From assembly GCA_963665545.2 (NCBI GenBank), contig CAXXKZ010000016.1, forward strand, positions 18,868 through 82,867: a stretch of DNA of 64,000 nucleotides, read 5' to 3'. The stretch is from G963665545 sp963665545 (lineage in GTDB: Bacteria > Pseudomonadota > Gammaproteobacteria > Xanthomonadales > SZUA-36). Shown here piece by piece: positions 23,657 through 32,553 of the stretch. The stretch's first letter is position 1, and each line of letters begins with the position of its first letter. A program made the position numbers and the translations under genes. The notes beneath the pieces are model-generated. The model saw nothing but the letters and a program-made list of their open reading frames with translations. It searched no databases and had not been told where the DNA came from.

Positions 23657-26098
23657 ATGACTGATTCGAGTTCGACATCATCGCGTGATTTAAAACGCTC
23701 TGAGAGCATGCTGATTTCGCAGCCGACGCCGGTGTTGTCCCTGCGTGATGTTGTGGTCTATCCCTTCATGGTGATCCCTTTGTTTGTCGGGCGGGATCGT
23801 TCGATCAAGGCGCTCGATCGGGCGATGGACGTTGACAAGCGCATCGTGCTCGTGACCCAACGCAGCCCGGAAGTCGACAGCCCGGAAGAATCCGATCTGT
23901 TTGAGGTGGGCACGCTGGCGACCGTTCTGCAGTTGCTCAAACTGCCGGACGGCACGACCAAGGTCCTGGTCGAGGGCGGCGAGCGCGTCAGCATCTCCAA
24001 GTACAGCGAAGACAACGGCTTTTTCGAGGCCCGTTGGGATCTGATTCCGGTGGCCGAAGATGTATCCGAAAAGGAAATGGATGTGACCATGCGCTCACTG
24101 GTCTCGCTGTTTGAGCAATACGTCAAGCTCAACCGCAAAATTCCACCCGAACTGCTCACCACGCTGGCTGGCATCGAGGACCCCAGCCGTCTGGCCGATA
24201 CGGTGGCGGCGCACCTTTCCATTCGACTGGAAGAAAAGCAGGTGCTGCTGGAGATGGGCAGCTCGCGGCGCCGGATGGAACACCTGATGGCGCTGGTCGA
24301 GGGTGAGATCGACGTGCTGCAGCTCGAAAAACGTATTCGTGGCAGGGTCAAGACCCAGATGGAGAAAAGCCAACGCGAGTACTACCTTAACGAGCAGATG
24401 AAGGCCATTCAGAAAGAGTTGGGCGACATGGACGATGCGCCCAATGACATGGATGACCTGACCCAGCGCATTGAAAAGGCAGGAATGTCGAAGGAGACCC
24501 AGAAGAAGGCCAACTCCGAACTCAATAAGTTGAAAATGATGTCACCGATGTCGGCCGAGGCGACTGTGGTGCGCAATTATATTGACTGGATGCTCAATGT
24601 GCCGTGGAAAAAGCGCAGCCGAATTCGCAAGAAGCTGGAAGAGGCCGAGGGCATTCTGGAAGAGGATCATTACGGGCTGGAGAAGGTCAAGGAACGAATC
24701 CTTGAGTATCTCGCCGTGCAGCAGCGCGTGCGCAAGATGAAAGGCCCGATTCTGTGCCTGGTCGGCCCCCCGGGCGTGGGCAAGACCTCGCTGGGACGCT
24801 CGATTGCACGCGCCACCGGGCGCAAATTTGTGCGCATGTCGCTGGGCGGCGTGCGTGACGAGGCTGAAATCCGCGGTCACCGCCGCACCTACATCGGTTC
24901 GATGCCGGGCCGGGTGCTGCAAAACATGGCCAAAATCGGTACCCGCAACCCGTTGTTCATGCTTGATGAGTTGGACAAGATGTCGATGGATTTCAGGGGC
25001 GACCCTTCATCAGCACTGCTGGAGGTACTCGATCCCGAGCAAAATCACACCTTTGCCGACCATTACCTGGAGGTTGATTTTGACCTGTCAGAAGTGATGT
25101 TTGTCGCCACCGCCAATTCACTTAATATTCCCAGCCCATTGCTGGATCGCATGGAAGTCATCCGCATTCCCGGCTATACCGAGGATGAGAAGTTCAACAT
25201 CGGCCGGCGTTATCTGCAGCCCAAACAGATGGAGCAGCATGGCCTGAACAGTGAAGAAATAAGCATTTCGGACCAGGTGCTGATCGACATCGTCCGCTAT
25301 TACACCCGTGAGTCGGGCGTGCGCAATCTCGAGCGCGAAATTGCCAAGATTTGCCGCAAGTCGGTGAAGCAACTGGGGCTCGAGAACGACAAGAAAAAGA
25401 TTACCGTTACTGCACGCAACCTTGAGTCGTTTCTCGGCGTGCGTCGATTCCGTTATGGGCTCGCCGAAGAAAATAACGCCGTTGGTCAGGTGACCGGTCT
25501 GGCTTGGACTCAAGTCGGCGGCGAGTTGCTCAGTATCGAGGCCACCCTGGTGCCTGGCAAGGGCCAACTGATCCAGACCGGCCAACTGGGTGATGTGATG
25601 AAGGAGTCGATCCAGGCGGCGATGACCGTGGTGCGCAGTCGCGCCGAAGAATACGGCATCGAGGAAGGCTTCTACCAGAAGCTGGATGCCCATGTGCACG
25701 TCCCTGAGGGCGCCACGCCCAAGGACGGGCCCTCTGCCGGCGTCGGCATGGTCACTGCGCTGGTATCGGCGCTCAGCCAGATTCCGGTGCGTGCGGATGT
25801 GGCGATGACGGGTGAGATCACCTTGCGTGGCAACATTCTGCCCATTGGTGGGTTGAAAGAAAAACTTCTGGCGGCCCATCGCGGCGGCATTAAGACGGTG
25901 CTGATCCCGGCCGAAAACGAGAAAGACCTGGTGGAAATCCCCAAGGCCATCCTCAAAAAGTTGGAAATTCGCCCGGTGGCCACGATCGACGAAGTGCTCA
26001 AGCACGCATTGATCGAATTGCCTCAACCGTTAAACGCGCCAATCGAGTCCAAGACCGGCAATGCTGAAGATCTCAAGAATGCACTCACGACCCATTGA
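23657..26098 (+). CDS. lon: Lon ATP-dependent protease
   Basis: The 813-residue protein has the LonA layout. The N-terminal substrate-binding domain covers about 15-210 (TPVLSLRDVVVYPFMVIPLFVGR). A coiled region follows (EKSQREYYLNEQMKAIQKEL). The AAA+ domain has Walker A VGPPGVGKTS and Walker B PLFMLDELDK. The C-terminal serine protease domain has the catalytic Ser in PKDGPSAGVGM and the paired Lys downstream in GLKEKLLAA. It degrades misfolded and regulatory proteins. The upstream gap carries a copy of the dispersed repeat element. Confidence 0.98.
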   Translation: MTDSSSTSSRDLKRSESMLISQPTPVLSLRDVVVYPFMVIPLFVGRDRSIKALDRAMDVDKRIVLVTQRSPEVDSPEESDLFEVGTLATVLQLLKLPDGTTKVLVEGGERVSISKYSEDNGFFEARWDLIPVAEDVSEKEMDVTMRSLVSLFEQYVKLNRKIPPELLTTLAGIEDPSRLADTVAAHLSIRLEEKQVLLEMGSSRRRMEHLMALVEGEIDVLQLEKRIRGRVKTQMEKSQREYYLNEQMKAIQKELGDMDDAPNDMDDLTQRIEKAGMSKETQKKANSELNKLKMMSPMSAEATVVRNYIDWMLNVPWKKRSRIRKKLEEAEGILEEDHYGLEKVKERILEYLAVQQRVRKMKGPILCLVGPPGVGKTSLGRSIARATGRKFVRMSLGGVRDEAEIRGHRRTYIGSMPGRVLQNMAKIGTRNPLFMLDELDKMSMDFRGDPSSALLEVLDPEQNHTFADHYLEVDFDLSEVMFVATANSLNIPSPLLDRMEVIRIPGYTEDEKFNIGRRYLQPKQMEQHGLNSEEISISDQVLIDIVRYYTRESGVRNLEREIAKICRKSVKQLGLENDKKKITVTARNLESFLGVRRFRYGLAEENNAVGQVTGLAWTQVGGELLSIEATLVPGKGQLIQTGQLGDVMKESIQAAMTVVRSRAEEYGIEEGFYQKLDAHVHVPEGATPKDGPSAGVGMVTALVSALSQIPVRADVAMTGEITLRGNILPIGGLKEKLLAAHRGGIKTVLIPAENEKDLVEIPKAILKKLEIRPVATIDEVLKHALIELPQPLNAPIESKTGNAEDLKNALTTH

Positions 26099-26498
26099 AC
26101 GCCGTGGTGACATTCACATCAACCGACCCGATTTGAGTCCTAATGGACGGCATTTTCGATTCCATTGATGGTTTTCCGGGGCGTCTCTTCTGTCTGTCGG
26201 ATGTACCTTGCGATTTATTTTCATTTTGCCAAATAAGCGCTTTCCTCACAGATTGAATCGCTTGGCGATTATTGTTGAGTAAAATCCTTTGAATTGTCCC
26301 CAAAACCCTGTTGCGCGGGGGTCACTGGCGTATTAGTATTTACCTACGGCTTGCAGGCCTTGGTATGTAACGCTTTCACGGATTTCCGCGACTTTCGAAG
26401 CAGAATAAATCACCCGGTCGGGTCGGGAAGTAAATGCTGCAATTGCCGCTACCAAACCGCCGAAATTTCACACTACTATCTATTAACGGAGTGCAAGA
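26099..26498. other. 400-bp non-coding gap before hupB
   Basis: I see no gene, terminator or repeat copy here. The 3' part presumably contains the hupB promoter. The ribosome-binding site CGGAG lies 9 nt before the hupB ATG. Short frames in the gap have no recognisable content. Confidence 0.4.
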
Positions 26499-26771
26499 AT
26501 GAATAAATCTGACCTTGTTGACGCTATTGCTGATTCTGCTGGCCTGAGTAAAGCCGACGCTGGACGCGCAGTCGATGGATTTGTAAACACAGTGACCAGT
26601 GCCCTGCAGGGTGGTGATTCTGTGTCATTGGTAGGATTCGGAACGTTCACCGTAAGAGACCGTGCTGCCCGTATGGGCCGTAACCCTCGCACCGGTGAAG
26701 CCATCCACATCTCAGCTTCCAAGAACCCTGCATTTAAGGCTGGCAAAGCGCTCAAAGACGCTGTAAACTAG
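26499..26771 (+). CDS. hupB: HU-family DNA-binding protein, beta type
   Basis: The 90-residue protein is a standard HU subunit: MNKSDLVDAIADSAGLSKADA, a VGFGTFTVRDRAARMGRNPRTGEAI DNA-binding arm with the conserved RxGRNPxTG, and KNPAFKAGKALKDAVN at the end. It bends and compacts DNA as a dimer. The position directly after lon and before a tRNA and ppiD is the classical hupB location. Confidence 0.97.
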   Translation: MNKSDLVDAIADSAGLSKADAGRAVDGFVNTVTSALQGGDSVSLVGFGTFTVRDRAARMGRNPRTGEAIHISASKNPAFKAGKALKDAVN

Positions 26772-26785
26772 CGCGCCTTCTGAGA

Positions 26786-26861
26786 GGGTGCTTAGCTCAG
26801 TTGGGAGAGCATCGCCCTTACAAGGCGAGGGTCGGCGGTTCGAGCCCGTCAGCACCCACCA
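26786..26861 (+). tRNA. tRNA-Val (TAC)
   Basis: A 76-nt cloverleaf with acceptor GGGTGCT/AGCACCC, anticodon TAC in the loop CTTACAA, a GTTCGAGCC T-loop and encoded CCA. Confidence 0.96.
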
Positions 26862-26869
26862 GAAATCGT

Positions 26870-26946
26870 GGAGTGGTAGTTCAGTCGGTTAGAATACCGG
26901 CCTGTCACGCCGGGGGTCGCGGGTTCGAGTCCCGTCCACTCCGCCA
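26870..26946 (+). tRNA. tRNA-Asp (GTC)
   Basis: A 77-nt cloverleaf with acceptor GGAGTGG/CCACTCC, anticodon GTC in the loop CTGTCAC, a GTTCGAGTC T-loop and encoded CCA. It is 8 bp after tRNA-Val and likely shares its transcript. Confidence 0.96.
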
Positions 26947-26954
26947 ATAATCCG

Positions 26955-26983
26955 AAAGGGCGCCTGGGAAGGCGCCCTTTTTG
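26955..26983 (+). terminator. Rho-independent terminator after the tRNA pair
   Basis: GGGCGCC and GGCGCCC form a 7-bp stem around TGGGAA, preceded by AAA and followed by TTTTTG. It ends the tRNA-Val/tRNA-Asp (possibly hupB-tRNA) transcript. Confidence 0.88.
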
Positions 26984-27070
26984 TATCCGTTCAAACGGGC
27001 CCGATTCAGTGGTCCTGTTCGGACCGGGCCGTCCCGCGGTCGGTTACCGCGCTCAATGGTGTGTGAGCAT

Positions 27071-29086
27071 ATGGTTCTGCAAGCAATTCGTGAAAGACTG
27101 ACTGGCTTTATCGCCATCTTTATTCTCAGTCTCTTGATCATTCCCTTTGCCTTTGTCGGCGTCAGTTCTTATTTCACTTCCAACAGCCTGAACAACATTG
27201 CGCTGGTCAATGATCAGCCCATTTCATTGAACGACTTCAACCAGAGTTTTTCCCGCTACCGGCTGCGCATGCAGCGAATGCTGGGCAATAGTTTCGACCC
27301 GGTAGCTTATGACCAACCCATCATCCGGCGCGAGCACCTCGACGGCATGATCGACCAGGAATTGGTGCGCCAGGTCTCGGTCGAATCGGGCTTGTCGGTC
27401 GCCGACGATCGACTGGCTGAGGCGATCCGCGACGTCACGTCGTTCCAGGTCGATGGCGTGTTCAATGCAGAGGTTTACCAGGCCTCCCTGCAGGCCAACG
27501 CATTAACCCCGCAAGACTATGAAAACCAGATCCGCTCGAGCATGATCCTCAACCAATATCCGCAGACCATTGCCGGCTCTTCCATTGTCACCAACCGGGA
27601 ATTGGATGAATACGTGCGGCTCCAGGAACAGAAACGCACTTTCATTGCCCTGCTGGTCCCCGTCGAGGAGATTCCCCTGCCGCCAGAGGATGAAGACCCC
27701 GCCGCAGACCCGGAAGCAGATGCCGCCCTGGAAACTGAGGACGATGACAGCGCCGCGGACGGTGAACAGATCGAGGTCGCCGAACCCCTCGTGTCAGATG
27801 AGGACTTACTGGCTCATTACGATGATCACCAGGGGGATTTCCTGATCCCTGAACGCGTCATCATCGAATACATTGAGCTGGATGCCGCCAGTATCGAAGG
27901 CATTGTCGAGCCGGACGAAGACGCCCTGCGCGGTCGTTTCGATGAGCAAAAAGCGCGCTTTATTACGCCCGAGGCAAGACTGACTTCGCACATCCTGATC
28001 AACGCCGATCCCACCGCCGGTGAAGATGAAATTGAAGCGGCGCGCGTACAGGCCCAGGGCTTGAGCGACCAGGCTCGGGAAGGTGCAGATTTTGCCGAGC
28101 TGGCTATAGAATTTTCCCAGGATGAAGGCTCTGCTGCACTGGGTGGAGACCTCGACTGGGTCGAGCCGACCATCATGGTGCAGGCCTTTGAAACCGCGCT
28201 TTATGAACTGACCATGGATCAGCCCATTTCAGAACCCGTGCAAACCGGCTTTGGCTGGCACGTGATCCAGCTGCGGGAAATTCGCCCGGCCGAGGGCATG
28301 AGTTTTGAAGAGGCGCGTGAAATCATCGAGGCCGAGTATCGCGAAGAAGCCGAAGAACGCCGCTTCATAGAGCAGGCCGACCGCATGGTCGACCTGATTT
28401 ACGAGGATCCCACGACGCTCGAGGCTGCTGCTGATGAATTGGCGCTGGAAATCCAGGTCGCCGGGCCGTTTGGCCGCGCCGGTGGCGATGGCGTTGCCAC
28501 CAATCAATCCGTCGTCCGGGCGGCCTGGTCGGACCTGGTGTTCCTGCAAGGCTCCGTCAGCGACCCGATCGATCTGGATACCAACCACATGGTCATGCTG
28601 CGCGTGCGCGAACACCTGCCCGAATCAGTACCGCCATTGGAGGAGATTCGCGACCTGGTCACCACATCGGTCTTGACGCAAAGAGCCAATGAATCCGCCC
28701 GTGACCGGGCCGAAGCCTTGCTGGTCCGCGTTGAAGCCGGCGAAACCTTGTCCGACCTGGCGGCGTCAGAAAGCCTCGAACTGCTCGAAAACGAAGCCGC
28801 GCCCCGCACCGGGGGTGGCCTGCGTCGCGACTTGCAAACCGAACTCTTTGCAATGCAAAGCCCTGCCGAAGGTGCCGTGATTAATGAGATCATCGGGCTT
28901 GACGATGGCTATGCCGTGTTGCAGCTCAGCGCTGTTGAGGATGGCAAGCTGGAAGAGGGTGAAGTGCTTCGCGAGCAAAATTTTCGCCTGCGCATCGCCA
29001 ACTCCATTGCCAACCAGGAAGCCCTGGCCTTCATCAGAATGTTGCGGTCGCAGTCGAACATAGAAGTGTTCGAAGAAAAACTCTAA
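27071..29086 (+). CDS. ppiD: PpiD-type periplasmic peptidyl-prolyl isomerase/chaperone
   Basis: I chose the ATG at 27071, giving 671 residues, because MVLQAIRERLTGFIAIFILSLLIIPFAFVGV matches the start of PpiD proteins; the frame upstream to 26981 overlaps the tRNA terminator. The protein has one N-terminal membrane helix (about 12-33), a SurA-like helical domain (about 40-200), and a PpiC parvulin domain near 325-420 (TPEARLTSHILINADP..GGDLDWVEP..GFGWHVIQL). A long helical tail follows. An acidic insertion at about 205-240 is unusually long. It works at the SecYEG exit on newly translocated proteins. The position after hupB is conserved. Confidence 0.93.
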   Translation: MVLQAIRERLTGFIAIFILSLLIIPFAFVGVSSYFTSNSLNNIALVNDQPISLNDFNQSFSRYRLRMQRMLGNSFDPVAYDQPIIRREHLDGMIDQELVRQVSVESGLSVADDRLAEAIRDVTSFQVDGVFNAEVYQASLQANALTPQDYENQIRSSMILNQYPQTIAGSSIVTNRELDEYVRLQEQKRTFIALLVPVEEIPLPPEDEDPAADPEADAALETEDDDSAADGEQIEVAEPLVSDEDLLAHYDDHQGDFLIPERVIIEYIELDAASIEGIVEPDEDALRGRFDEQKARFITPEARLTSHILINADPTAGEDEIEAARVQAQGLSDQAREGADFAELAIEFSQDEGSAALGGDLDWVEPTIMVQAFETALYELTMDQPISEPVQTGFGWHVIQLREIRPAEGMSFEEAREIIEAEYREEAEERRFIEQADRMVDLIYEDPTTLEAAADELALEIQVAGPFGRAGGDGVATNQSVVRAAWSDLVFLQGSVSDPIDLDTNHMVMLRVREHLPESVPPLEEIRDLVTTSVLTQRANESARDRAEALLVRVEAGETLSDLAASESLELLENEAAPRTGGGLRRDLQTELFAMQSPAEGAVINEIIGLDDGYAVLQLSAVEDGKLEEGEVLREQNFRLRIANSIANQEALAFIRMLRSQSNIEVFEEKL

Positions 29087-29320
29087 CGTCATTCCGGACA
29101 AGCGCAGCGCGATCCGGGACCTATTCGGCGTTGGGTAGAATGAGCGCCGGTCAGCTCCATGATTGGCTGATGTGACCGTTTCGCAGTGATTACATTACCA
29201 AGGCACTATCGGTCCCGGGTCAAGCCCGGGATGACGGTGTTGGAGCGGGATGACGATGTTTGAGCGGGATGACGGTGTTTGAGTGGATGACGGTGTTGGA
29301 GCGGGATGACGGTGTTTTAG
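29087..29320. repeat. Dispersed palindromic element, inverted copy E, plus 19-bp tandem tail
   Basis: An inverted 150-bp copy (29087-29236) starts inside the last bases after the ppiD stop. It is followed by about four units of roughly 19 bp (GTGTTGGAGCGGGATGACG and variants) reaching the fabI stop. It fills the convergent ppiD/fabI gap, a typical site for such elements. Confidence 0.85.
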
Positions 29321-29321
29321 A

Positions 29322-30119
29322 TCACTTTCGGTCGCCCGACAGCTCCGCCATACCCAAAATGTTGTAACCGGCGTCCACGAACGTCGTCTCCCCTGTCACT
29401 CCCGAAGCCAGGTCGCTGCACAGAAAGGCGGCCACTTGTCCCACTTCCCGGGCGGTGATGGTGCGGCGCATGGGTGCGGTTTGCCGCACGTGATCGAGCA
29501 TGCGGCGGAATTGCGAGATGCCGGCAGCGGCCAGTGTTTTGACCGGCCCCGCGGAGATGCCGTTGACGCGTATACCCCTGGGGCCGAGGCTCTGGGCCAT
29601 ATAGCGGATATTGGCCTCCAGGCTGGCCTTGGCCAGGCCCATCACATTGTAACTCGGCATGGAGCGCACTGAGCCCATATAGGTCAAAGTCAGCATCGCA
29701 GCGTCACGGCCCTCCATCATTGGCAAGCCGGCCTTGCCCAGCGCCGCAAAGCTGTATGAGCTGATGTCATGGGCGATGCGAAAGCCTTCGCGGGAGATGA
29801 CATCCATATAGTCACCTTCAAGTTGCTCGCGCGGTGCGAATCCGACCGCGTGGACCAGAATGTCGTAACTGTCCCAGTGTTTGGCCAACTCGCTGAAGAC
29901 CTTGTCGATGTCTTCGTCCGAGGCGACGTCGCAGGGCAACGTGATGGTTGAATTGCATTGTGCGGCAATCTTATCCACACGGGACTTGAGTCTTTCAGTC
30001 TGGTAGGTGAAGGCGAGTTCGGCGCCATGCTCAAACATCGCTTCTGCGATGCCCCAGGCAATTGACCGTGGGCTGGCGACGCCAACAATCAGGGCTCTCT
30101 TACCGGTTAAAAATCCCAT
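29322..30119 (-). CDS. fabI: Enoyl-ACP reductase, NADH-dependent
   Basis: The 265-residue protein is a short-chain dehydrogenase fold of the FabI type. It has an N-terminal MGFLTGKRALIVGVASPRSIAWGIA cofactor-binding loop, SYNVMGLAKASLEANIRYMA with the catalytic Tyr and Lys, and RVNGISAGPVKTLAAAGI. It reduces the trans-2-enoyl-ACP double bond in the last step of each fatty acid elongation cycle and is the target class of triclosan. It is the only fatty-acid gene in the window. Confidence 0.95.
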   Translation of the reverse strand: MGFLTGKRALIVGVASPRSIAWGIAEAMFEHGAELAFTYQTERLKSRVDKIAAQCNSTITLPCDVASDEDIDKVFSELAKHWDSYDILVHAVGFAPREQLEGDYMDVISREGFRIAHDISSYSFAALGKAGLPMMEGRDAAMLTLTYMGSVRSMPSYNVMGLAKASLEANIRYMAQSLGPRGIRVNGISAGPVKTLAAAGISQFRRMLDHVRQTAPMRRTITAREVGQVAAFLCSDLASGVTGETTFVDAGYNILGMAELSGDRK

Positions 30120-30190
30120 GTGGCTAACGGTGTCCTTTGAATGCGATGGGCCAGATTACTCGATTCGGGCAGTGATGTTAAGCTCGCTGG

Positions 30191-31534
30191 TCACCGACCC
30201 GGGGGCACAAATTCAAGTCGCGCCGCCGCCTCATGTTCGACCACGTCGCGGCCATCGTAGGCCAGCGCACCGTTGACATAGGTTGAACTGATCGTGGACC
30301 GGAAAGTCTCCCCCTCAAAAGGTGACCAACCGCAACCTGACAGCACACTGGCAGCGGATCTGATTGTCGATTGCGCCATGTCCACCATGACCAGATCCGC
30401 CCAGTAACCTTCGCGCAAATAGCCGCGCTCACGCACGCCAAACCGATCTGCCGGGTTATGCGCGGTCTTGAGAACCAGGGTAAACAGGTCAAACACATCA
30501 TCGTGCACCAGCTCCAGCGCGACCAGCATTGCGTCCTGCACCAGGGGCAGGCCCGCAGGGGCTGTGAGATAGTCTGTAACGGCCTTTTCTGCCACCGTGT
30601 GCGGGGCATGGTCGGTGGCGATAATATCCAGCCGACCCGCTTTCAGGGCCTTGAGCAGGGCGCTTCTGTCAGCGGCGCTCTTGATCGCCGGATTGCACTT
30701 GATGCGGTTGCCCATGCGGGGGTAATCGTCCGCACAAAAGTGCAGAAAATGTACGCACACCTCGGCGGTTATTGACTTGCCCTGCATCGGCCCGGGTTCA
30801 AACAGGTTCATTTCCCGTTCCGTCGTCAGGTGGAGTATGTGCAGCTGTGCATCGTGCTCGCGCGCCAGCGAGACCGCCAGGGCGGATGAACGGTAACAGG
30901 CTTCGGTGTCGCGAATATTCGGGTGCTCTTCCACCGGAATGTCTCTCCCATAGGTCGCCATCGCGCGCTGCAGCCTGGATTGAATCCGCGGCGTATCTTC
31001 GCAGTGGGTGGCGATCAGCGTCGGCGCCTCACGAAAGATTCCGGTCAGCGTTTGTTCATTGTCTACCAGCATGTTGCCGGTCGATGCGCCCATGAAGATC
31101 TTGATGCCGCAGGCCCTGCCTGCAGGCAGGGCGCGAATTTCGTCAAGGTTGTCATTGGTGGCGCCAAGATAAAAGCCGTAGTTGGCCGCCGATTTCAGCG
31201 CTGCGGTGGCGTATTTCTGTTCCAGGGCGTCCAGGGTCACGGTCGGCGGCTGTGTATTGGGCATCTCCATATAGCTGGTGATGCCGCCGGCGACCGCCGC
31301 GCGGGATTCCGAGTGGATGCCACCCTTGTGTGTCAATCCGGGCTCGCGAAAATGCACCTGGTCATCGATCATACCCGGCAGCAGGTAGCGGCCGGCGGCA
31401 TCAACAACCGCAGTACCCTCCGCGGCCATGATGTCCGCTTCGATGCGCTTGATGCGGCCACGGTCTATCAGCAGGTCACCCTGGGTCTGTTGACCTTCAT
31501 TCACCAGGATTGCGTTCTTGATCAGGATCGTCAT
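30191..31534 (-). CDS. pyrC: Dihydroorotase (class I type)
   Basis: The start at 31534 gives MTILIKNAILVNEGQQTQGDLL, the normal N-terminus; an extension upstream would run into yidD. The 447-residue amidohydrolase has DDQVHFREPGLTHKGGIHSE (metal-binding HxR region), a candidate carbamylated Lys in CGIKIFMGASTG, further metal His in ATHCEDT and LHILHLTTE, and the catalytic Asp in IIATDHAPHT. It closes carbamoyl-aspartate to dihydroorotate in pyrimidine synthesis. An allantoinase-like relative is less likely. The stop is about 70 bp from the divergent edge of fabI's start. Confidence 0.88.
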   Translation of the reverse strand: MTILIKNAILVNEGQQTQGDLLIDRGRIKRIEADIMAAEGTAVVDAAGRYLLPGMIDDQVHFREPGLTHKGGIHSESRAAVAGGITSYMEMPNTQPPTVTLDALEQKYATAALKSAANYGFYLGATNDNLDEIRALPAGRACGIKIFMGASTGNMLVDNEQTLTGIFREAPTLIATHCEDTPRIQSRLQRAMATYGRDIPVEEHPNIRDTEACYRSSALAVSLAREHDAQLHILHLTTEREMNLFEPGPMQGKSITAEVCVHFLHFCADDYPRMGNRIKCNPAIKSAADRSALLKALKAGRLDIIATDHAPHTVAEKAVTDYLTAPAGLPLVQDAMLVALELVHDDVFDLFTLVLKTAHNPADRFGVRERGYLREGYWADLVMVDMAQSTIRSAASVLSGCGWSPFEGETFRSTISSTYVNGALAYDGRDVVEHEAAARLEFVPPGR

Positions 31535-31577
31535 GCGGCCATGGCCTTGTGTGCGCGGGGCGGGCAAGGGTACTGCA

Positions 31578-31787
31578 TCAGGGTACCGGATCATAGCCGC
31601 CCGCACACCACGGATGGCATCGGGCAATACGCTTGAGTGCGAGCCAGCTGCCAGGCACGGCGCCGTACCTGCCGATGGCCTCATCGGCATACGCCGAGCA
31701 ACTCGGATCAAAGCGGCAGTGGCTGCCGAGAAAAGGACTCAGCAACAATTGGTAGGCCCTGATCATGCCGGTCAGAATGTTTTTCAT
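31578..31787 (-). CDS. yidD: YidD membrane protein insertion factor
   Basis: The 69-residue protein has the YidD signature: MIRAYQLLLSPFLGSHCRFDPSCSAYADEAI with three conserved Cys (CRFDPSCS and a later C) and ARCHPWCAGGYDPVP. YidD aids YidC-dependent insertion of membrane proteins. It is usually found between rnpA and yidC, but here it precedes the dihydroorotase gene by 43 bp on the same strand. Confidence 0.92.
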   Translation of the reverse strand: MKNILTGMIRAYQLLLSPFLGSHCRFDPSCSAYADEAIGRYGAVPGSWLALKRIARCHPWCAGGYDPVP

Positions 31788-31980
31788 GCAAAGTATTTTG
31801 GCCGCTTTGGCAGAGAATTGACTAGAAAACTTGCCGTCAGCTTCAAGTTCAGCTATAACACTGCAATTTCATTTGAGTGCGTATAGGGCGTTTTTAAAAT
31901 ATTCATTTAAAATCATATGTTTATGATTTTGGGGTTTTGATCTAGCCCAGAAGTAATGATCCAAGGAGTAGGTTAACACG

Positions 31981-32409
31981 ATGTTAGCAAATCAAGTGGT
32001 TTTGAAGAAGGGCTACAGGCCTTTGAAGAAGGAAAAATACATGTGTGTAAAGCAGGTGGAGTACTTCCGACAAAAGTTGGTGGGTTGGCGTGACGATTTG
32101 GTTGAGGAGTCACGTGAGACGATCAACAATCTGCAGCAAGAGGTTCGCGATGTGGGCGACGAAGCTGAGCGCGCCACGCGCGAAACGGAGAACAGCCTGG
32201 AGTTGCGTACCCGCGACAGATACAGAAAGCTGCTCAACAAGATCAATAAGGCGTTGATCCGGGTAGAAGACGGCGATTACGGCTTCTGCGCCGAGACAGG
32301 TGAAGAAATCGGGCTGGCGCGACTGGAAGCGCGTCCAATCGCCACGCTGTGCCTGGATGCCCAGGAACGTTGGGAAATGCGTCAGCGCCAGATGGGTGAT
32401 TCGCGCTGA
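31981..32409 (+). CDS. dksA: DksA-family RNA polymerase-binding factor, two-cysteine type
   Basis: The 142-residue protein has an N-terminal segment (YRPLKKEKYMCVKQVEYFRQKL), a coiled coil (about 30-105) and a C-terminal zinc-finger region. The coiled-coil tip keeps the acidic residues in RDVGDEAERAT. The zinc region reads FCAETGEEIG and ATLCLDAQE, so only the first and third Cys of the usual four remain; the others are Thr and Ala. This Cys-Thr-Cys-Ala pattern is the one known from Pseudomonas DksA2, which works without zinc. AAGGAG precedes the ATG by 12 nt. DksA acts with ppGpp at RNA polymerase in the stringent response. Confidence 0.92.
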   Translation: MLANQVVLKKGYRPLKKEKYMCVKQVEYFRQKLVGWRDDLVEESRETINNLQQEVRDVGDEAERATRETENSLELRTRDRYRKLLNKINKALIRVEDGDYGFCAETGEEIGLARLEARPIATLCLDAQERWEMRQRQMGDSR

Positions 32410-32442
32410 TTTGATCAAATTTTGACCAATATTAATCGTTTG

Positions 32443-32472
32443 TTAACACTTTACGCTCAATTTCCGTAGAAT
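32443..32472 (+). promoter_or_regulatory. Candidate sigma70 promoter of the OmpA-family gene
   Basis: TTAACA at 32443-32448 and TAGAAT at 32467-32472 are separated by 18 bp, about 80 bp upstream of the OmpA-family start. The leader also contains a GCTCGCTGTCAGGCTACAGC stretch and a GGGGGGAG purine run. Confidence 0.5.
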
Positions 32473-32553
32473 AGCTTGTGAACGCTCGCTGTCAGGCTAC
32501 AGCGGGGGGAGAAACGTTCTTTTAGCAGTGATTTAGAGTAGGAGTGAATTTGC

